A stretch of DNA of 64,000 nucleotides from Brucella pseudintermedia (lineage in GTDB: Bacteria > Pseudomonadota > Alphaproteobacteria > Rhizobiales > Rhizobiaceae), in assembly GCF_042697365.1 (NCBI RefSeq), contig NZ_CP137605.1; one strand, given 5' to 3'. Position 1 is the first letter of the stretch. Each line of letters starts with the position of its first letter. Both the position numbers and the translations under genes were made by a program. Below are positions 60,220 through 64,000 of this stretch, one piece after another. The notes beneath the pieces are model-generated. The model searched no databases. It worked only from the letters and a program-made list of their open reading frames with translations, and was not told the origin of the DNA.

Positions 60220-60855
60220 ATGAGACGGGCAATGCTATCAGACCTTTTCGAACATAACCGGCAATGGGCCGCGGAAAAACGCCGGGAAGACCCGGAATAT
60301 TTCAGCCGGCTGTCCTCCATGCAGCGCCCGGAATATCTCTGGATCGGGTGTTCAGACAGCCGCGTTCCGGCCAATGTCGTTACCGGATTGCAGCCGGGCG
60401 AGGTGTTCGTGCACCGCAATGTCGCCAATCTCGTCCATCGCGCCGATCTCAACCTGCTGTCGGTGCTCGAATTTGCCGTCGAAGTGCTGGAGATCAGGCA
60501 CATCATCGTCTGCGGTCACTATGGATGCGGCGGCGTTCGCGCCGCCATGGCCGGTTATGGCCATGGCATCATCGACAACTGGCTGCAGCCGGTGCGCGAC
60601 ATCGCGCAGGCCCATGAACAGGAACTGGATCGCTTTTCCGATCCCGAAGAGCGCGTGAACAGGCTTTGCGAGCTGACCGTCGCCGCGCAGGTGGAAAGCC
60701 TGTCGCGCACGCCGGTTCTGCAATCGGCCTGGAAACAGAACAAGGATATCGTCGTGCACGGCTGGATTTACGGCCTCAAGGATGGCCTGTTGCGCGACCT
60801 TCAATGCGACTGTACGAAAAGCGTGCTGGATTTTTCATGTCAGCCGGCCGGTTAG
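60220..60855 (+). CDS. Beta-class carbonic anhydrase
   Basis: A 211-residue zinc enzyme for CO2/bicarbonate interconversion. Zinc and catalytic residues: Cys44, Asp46 and Arg48 in CSDSR, His100 and Cys103 in CGHYGCGG. An ATG at 60232 is an alternative start. The stop codon lies inside a palindrome that may end the transcript. Brucella encodes two beta-carbonic anhydrases; the one meant here is not resolved. Confidence 0.95.
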   Translation: MRRAMLSDLFEHNRQWAAEKRREDPEYFSRLSSMQRPEYLWIGCSDSRVPANVVTGLQPGEVFVHRNVANLVHRADLNLLSVLEFAVEVLEIRHIIVCGHYGCGGVRAAMAGYGHGIIDNWLQPVRDIAQAHEQELDRFSDPEERVNRLCELTVAAQVESLSRTPVLQSAWKQNKDIVVHGWIYGLKDGLLRDLQCDCTKSVLDFSCQPAG

Positions 60856-60895
60856 AGCGCATGTCGATCTGATTGGACCAGATCGGCGCTCTAAC
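60851..60895. repeat. Palindrome GTTAGAGCGC...GCGCTCTAAC
   Basis: Ten-bp perfect arms around CATGTCGATCTGATTGG-type spacer with GATC copies; the carbonic anhydrase stop TAG is inside the left arm. A half copy GATCGGCGCTCTAA recurs at about 26865. Probable terminator of another rhizobial repeat family. Confidence 0.55.
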
Positions 60896-61005
60896 TTCTA
60901 TTTCAAGCATAATCTTATCGACCCTCGTTTCACTCCGGTCGGATTATGCCCTCGCCCGCAAACAGCTTTTCGGCCCGCGGGCACGCCCGCTCGTCTCTTT
61001 TCAGG

Positions 61006-62238
61006 TCATTCCGCCGGTTCTGCAGCGCATAGCGCATCGCATTCGGCGGTTTCCGCCGTTGCGGAGAGGCTTGCCTGACCAAACGCGACGATGGCCATTG
61101 CGCTGAGGCTCGCCACGACCGAAACCCAGAAACCGTTCGCAGCACCGAAATTATCAACCACCCAGCCGGAAACGAACGCGCCGAACGCCATCCCGATACC
61201 GATCCCGGTCATGACCCAGGTTATGCCTTCCGTCAGCATAGCCTCGGGTACGCGACGTTCGATCAGGCCAAAGGCTGTGATGAATGTCGGGGAAATCGCA
61301 ACACCGCTCACGAACACCGCCGTTGCCAGAAGCACGGTTGACGTACCTGCGAAGGGCAGCGGCAGTGCCGTCAGTGCCAGCACGCTGACGGCAATCAGCA
61401 ACTGGCGCTGCAATGGAATGCGAATCGACAATGCGCCAAGCGTTATCCCCACAAGAAACGACCCGATCGCATAGACGCCGATGACGATGCTGGCTGCGCC
61501 GGGCTCGCCAAGCTCACGCGTGATCGCCACGGCGCTGACTTCCGCCGTCGCGAAGGTCGAGCCGACGAAGATGAGCGCCAGCGTAATGATCTGAACGGGA
61601 CGCGACCAGATCGCGGACCGCTGCGGGTTGTTCCGGTCGAGCGCGCGAACCGGCGGCTCGCTGGAACGCTGCAGCAGGAAGGCAACCGTACCCACGGCGA
61701 GGAAGGCGGTGCTGATAAGCATTCCCGCTTCCGGAAACAGCGAAACCGCTAAGGCCACGGAAAGGGAGGCACCTGAAATATAGACCAGCTCATCCGCCGC
61801 CGATTCGAACGCAAAAGCCGTGTTCAGTTCGGGACGGTTGCGGAAAATTTCCGTCCATCTTGCCCGCACCATAGCCGGAATGCTGGGCATGGCACCGGCG
61901 AAGAATGCCGAGGCAAACAGGGTCCAGTTTGCCCAGCCCTGATTTGTGGCCAGGATCAGGAGGGCGAAAGCGATCACCGAAATGACCGTAGCAGGCATGA
62001 CGATGCGGCTTTGCCCGTAACGATCGACGAGCCGCGAAATCTGCGGCGACAAGAACGCATTCGTCAGCGCGAAAGTCGCCGAAACAGCGCCCGCCAGCCA
62101 ATATTCGCCACGGGTTTGCGCAAGCATGGCCACGATGCCGACCGGCACCATCGCGAAAGGAAGCCGGGCGAAAAAGGCAGCCGTCGAAAAACCGATAGCG
62201 CCCGGAGCGCTGAAAATCTCTCTGTATGGATTGGACAT
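61006..62238 (-). CDS. MFS transporter
   Basis: A 410-residue major facilitator with 12 predicted TM helices; the motif A-like RLVDRYGQSR follows TM2. Resembles drug/metabolite exporters of the DHA-like or YbfB-like groups. Divergent from a TetR gene with three shared operator palindromes, so it is very likely the regulated efflux target. Substrate not known. Confidence 0.9.
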   Translation of the reverse strand: MSNPYREIFSAPGAIGFSTAAFFARLPFAMVPVGIVAMLAQTRGEYWLAGAVSATFALTNAFLSPQISRLVDRYGQSRIVMPATVISVIAFALLILATNQGWANWTLFASAFFAGAMPSIPAMVRARWTEIFRNRPELNTAFAFESAADELVYISGASLSVALAVSLFPEAGMLISTAFLAVGTVAFLLQRSSEPPVRALDRNNPQRSAIWSRPVQIITLALIFVGSTFATAEVSAVAITRELGEPGAASIVIGVYAIGSFLVGITLGALSIRIPLQRQLLIAVSVLALTALPLPFAGTSTVLLATAVFVSGVAISPTFITAFGLIERRVPEAMLTEGITWVMTGIGIGMAFGAFVSGWVVDNFGAANGFWVSVVASLSAMAIVAFGQASLSATAETAECDALCAAEPAE

Positions 62239-62276
62239 CGGAGTAGGTCCTTGAAAGGGGGAAATTGCATCACTTG

Positions 62277-62342
62277 CATACGGTACGTATGTTAATTAAA
62301 TAATTGATACGCGGCGTATGTCAACTAATATACGCAGCGTAT
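62277..62342. promoter_or_regulatory. Three TetR-type operator palindromes
   Basis: CATACGGTACGTATG (62277-62291), GATACGCGGCGTATG (62306-62320) and ATACGCAGCGTAT (62330-62342) share the pattern ATACG-N3-CGTAT. Their centres are 29 and 23 bp apart, in the 123-bp gap between the divergent MFS and TetR genes, so one repressor can cover both promoters. Confidence 0.8.
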
Positions 62343-62361
62343 CTAAATAAATGGAGCCGCC

Positions 62362-62955
62362 ATGCGTAAACCGCGAAGCGAAATGATTGCCGAAACACGG
62401 GCGAAGCTGATGGCTGCGGGCCGCAAGGCTTTCGGCACCGTTGGCTATGCCGAGGCTTCGATGGATGATTTCACCGCCTCCGCCGGGCTGACACGCGGCG
62501 CGCTCTACCATCATTTCGGCGACAAGAAGGGCCTTTTGCAGGCCGTTATCAACGAAATCGATTGCGAAATGGCCGCGAGACTGTGCACGATTTCCGCGAA
62601 GGCGCCCAGCCGCTGGCAGGGTTTTGTCGATGAGAATGTCGCCTATATCGAGATGGCGCTCGAACCTGAAATCCAGCGCATCATGTTTCGCGACGGACCG
62701 GCGGTATTCGGCGATCCGTCCTGCTGGCCAAGCGCCAATGGCTGTATCCGCACCCTCGCCACGAGCCTGGATGCCTTGCGTGAGGAAGGCGCCATCATCG
62801 ATATCGATTCGGAGGCCGCCGCGCGACTGATCAATGCGGCCAGCAGTAGCGCCGCGCAATGGATCGCCAATTCAGACGACCCTGAAGCCACCTCGAAGCG
62901 GGCGGTCAAGGCATTCCGGACGCTTCTGGAAGGCCTGTTGAAGCGGGAGGATTGA
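62362..62955 (+). CDS. TetR family transcriptional regulator
   Basis: A 197-residue repressor with N-terminal HTH FGTVGYAEASMDDFTASAGL followed by TRGALYHHFGDKKGLLQAV, and a helical ligand-binding C-terminal domain. Probably represses itself and the divergent MFS pump through the ATACG-N3-CGTAT sites. Confidence 0.95.
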   Translation: MRKPRSEMIAETRAKLMAAGRKAFGTVGYAEASMDDFTASAGLTRGALYHHFGDKKGLLQAVINEIDCEMAARLCTISAKAPSRWQGFVDENVAYIEMALEPEIQRIMFRDGPAVFGDPSCWPSANGCIRTLATSLDALREEGAIIDIDSEAAARLINAASSSAAQWIANSDDPEATSKRAVKAFRTLLEGLLKRED

Positions 62956-62964
62956 GCCAGCCGA

Positions 62965-63501
62965 TCACTGCGGCACCCACAGAATGGCGTCCGGGTTTAT
63001 CCCCAACAGCAGCGCCTGCGCGACCGCGCGCGCCTTCAATTCTTGGCCTGGCTCGGGCGCGCGCGACAGCACCCAGAAATAACTGCGCGTGGAACCGACG
63101 ACGATCGACCACTGATAGCCCTCGTCGTCGATATCCACGATGTTGTAGCCGCCATAGAACGGTCCGAAAAAGGAAACTTTCAACGCGCCTTCGTCAGGTG
63201 ACCGGACAAAACGCGCGGTTCCGGTGGCCTGCGTCCAGCGTCCTTTCCACGGATCGAAGCCGCGATTGACCACTTTGACCGTTTGATCGGGGTTCAACGA
63301 ATATTCCGCGGTCGTGCGCGTCAGTCCGCGCTCGAAACGGTTTTCAAGCCGTCCCACTTCGTACCACTTGCCGAGATAGCGTGTGAGATCGAAGGGTTTA
63401 ACCGGAACTATTCCTTGTGGAATTTGCGGGGAGCTTGCCCTCGTCAGCGCGTATCCCACTGCCAATCCCGTCAGGCCAAGAGCGAGTTTTCCAAATCTCA
63501 T
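62965..63501 (-). CDS. Lipocalin family protein (Blc-like)
   Basis: A 178-residue bacterial lipocalin: an N-terminal hydrophobic segment (LALGLTGLAVGYALT), the first lipocalin motif LGKWYEVGRLENRFERGL, and the barrel motif WSIVVGSTRSYFWVLSRAP. It lacks a clear lipobox Cys, so it may be anchored by the N-terminal helix. ATG 63501 is preferred over a longer frame. Likely binds fatty acids or lysolipids in the envelope. Confidence 0.9.
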   Translation of the reverse strand: MRFGKLALGLTGLAVGYALTRASSPQIPQGIVPVKPFDLTRYLGKWYEVGRLENRFERGLTRTTAEYSLNPDQTVKVVNRGFDPWKGRWTQATGTARFVRSPDEGALKVSFFGPFYGGYNIVDIDDEGYQWSIVVGSTRSYFWVLSRAPEPGQELKARAVAQALLLGINPDAILWVPQ

Positions 63502-63646
63502 CGTCGTCCCTTCCTTTGTCGCATGACGAGAAAAACCGATGCCGGAGCGATTGGTTCCCCACAGGGGCAGGGCGTCCTTTCGCAACGTCATCCAACTGTC
63601 ACGCAATCGGAATAGAAGCTCCCAAGTTATTTGGATTGCGGGGAAA

Positions 63647-64000
63647 ATGTTACAGTCCTCTAATATAAAAGCGGATATTGCCGTTCGAGCCGAGGGGCTG
63701 AATCTCGCCTACGGTCCGAACACGATATTGAAAAATATCGATCTTTCGCTGCCGCGAGGACAGACGCTCGCACTGCTCGGGCCGTCCGGTTGCGGCAAGA
63801 CCACCCTGCTTCGTCTCGTAGCCGGTCTTCTCGCTCCAACGAAGGGATCGATCACGATCAACGGCGTCACCGTTGCCGACGCCGCGACGGGCACCTTCGT
63901 CCCGCCTGAAAAGCGGCACCTCGGTATGGTGTTTCAGGATTATGCGCTCTGGCCGCATATGACCGTTTTCGGCAATGTGTCCTTTCCGCTCGAAATGCGC
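63647..64000 (+). CDS. ABC transporter ATP-binding protein (partial, runs off right edge)
   Basis: First 118 codons of an importer ATPase: Walker A GPSGCGKTT (about 46-54) and Q-loop VFQDYALWPHMTV. The ALWPHMTV segment is typical of iron(III), spermidine/putrescine or sugar import ATPases. Missing Walker B and signature lie beyond the window. Divergent from the lipocalin. Confidence 0.9.
   Translation, partial: MLQSSNIKADIAVRAEGLNLAYGPNTILKNIDLSLPRGQTLALLGPSGCGKTTLLRLVAGLLAPTKGSITINGVTVADAATGTFVPPEKRHLGMVFQDYALWPHMTVFGNVSFPLEMR

Noticed and set aside
1..64000. CRISPR array
   Set aside because: No regularly spaced repeats of 25-40 bases with unique spacers were seen; the three repeats near 46264 are too few and unevenly spaced.

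Overview
The window looks like chromosomal DNA from an alphaproteobacterium of the Brucellaceae (Brucella/Ochrobactrum type). The basis is a high-GC backbone, a respiratory nitrate reductase operon beside an FNR-type regulator, a large NarK fusion, RND efflux genes of the Brucella Bep type, a selenocysteine formate dehydrogenase cluster, and dispersed rhizobial-type intergenic palindromes. Genus and species are inferred from gene content, not from a marker gene.

Region by region. 1-6766: narG (runs off the left edge) and a fused narK, divergent from a Crp/Fnr regulator; two perfect FNR boxes lie between them. 6841-13769: a secreted phytase-like esterase, then a lipid-metabolism set (CDP-diglyceride synthase, acyltransferase, small membrane protein, PAP2/dual-specificity phosphatase, hydrolase-methyltransferase fusion and a divergent CDP-alcohol phosphatidyltransferase) that matches E. 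coli ynbABCD plus two extra genes. 13853-20829: small periplasmic protein, LysR regulator, an esterase-like protein lacking the usual serine, and an RND pump. 20976-27580: Inh-type lipoprotein, small exported protein, a probable orphan structured RNA, a three-gene sensory operon, hydrolases and an ICMT-like methyltransferase.

27671-30905 is a scar zone: an IS630 element and an IS5-family element lie back to back, a DUF3455 gene fragment follows, then AT-rich DNA with one Cys-rich protein. 30962-46864 is a 15.9 kb integrated element bounded by a 15-bp direct repeat inside the tRNA-Sec gene. It carries integrase, an excisionase-like protein, a fused type IIB topoisomerase (GHKL ATPase plus Spo11/TopoVIA-like part with Toprim), a winged-helix replication-type protein, chains of tiny overlapping genes, a ClpP-like protease, an HNH nuclease and a few tail genes, but no recognisable terminase large subunit, portal or capsid. 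It is a degenerate prophage or phage satellite.

46865-58656 is the selenium/formate module: selA-selB originally ran straight into selC, and next come fdhE, the Sec-containing fdoGHI and, on the other strand, a transglutaminase-like protein and selD. Integration cut selC at the anticodon: the host 5' half is stranded after selB, and a working tRNA-Sec was rebuilt 15.9 kb away from an element-derived 5' half and the host 3' half. The host needs this hybrid tRNA to decode the UGA of fdoG. 58814-64000: NCS2 permease, beta-carbonic anhydrase, an MFS/TetR divergent pair with three operator palindromes, a lipocalin and the start of an ABC ATPase gene.
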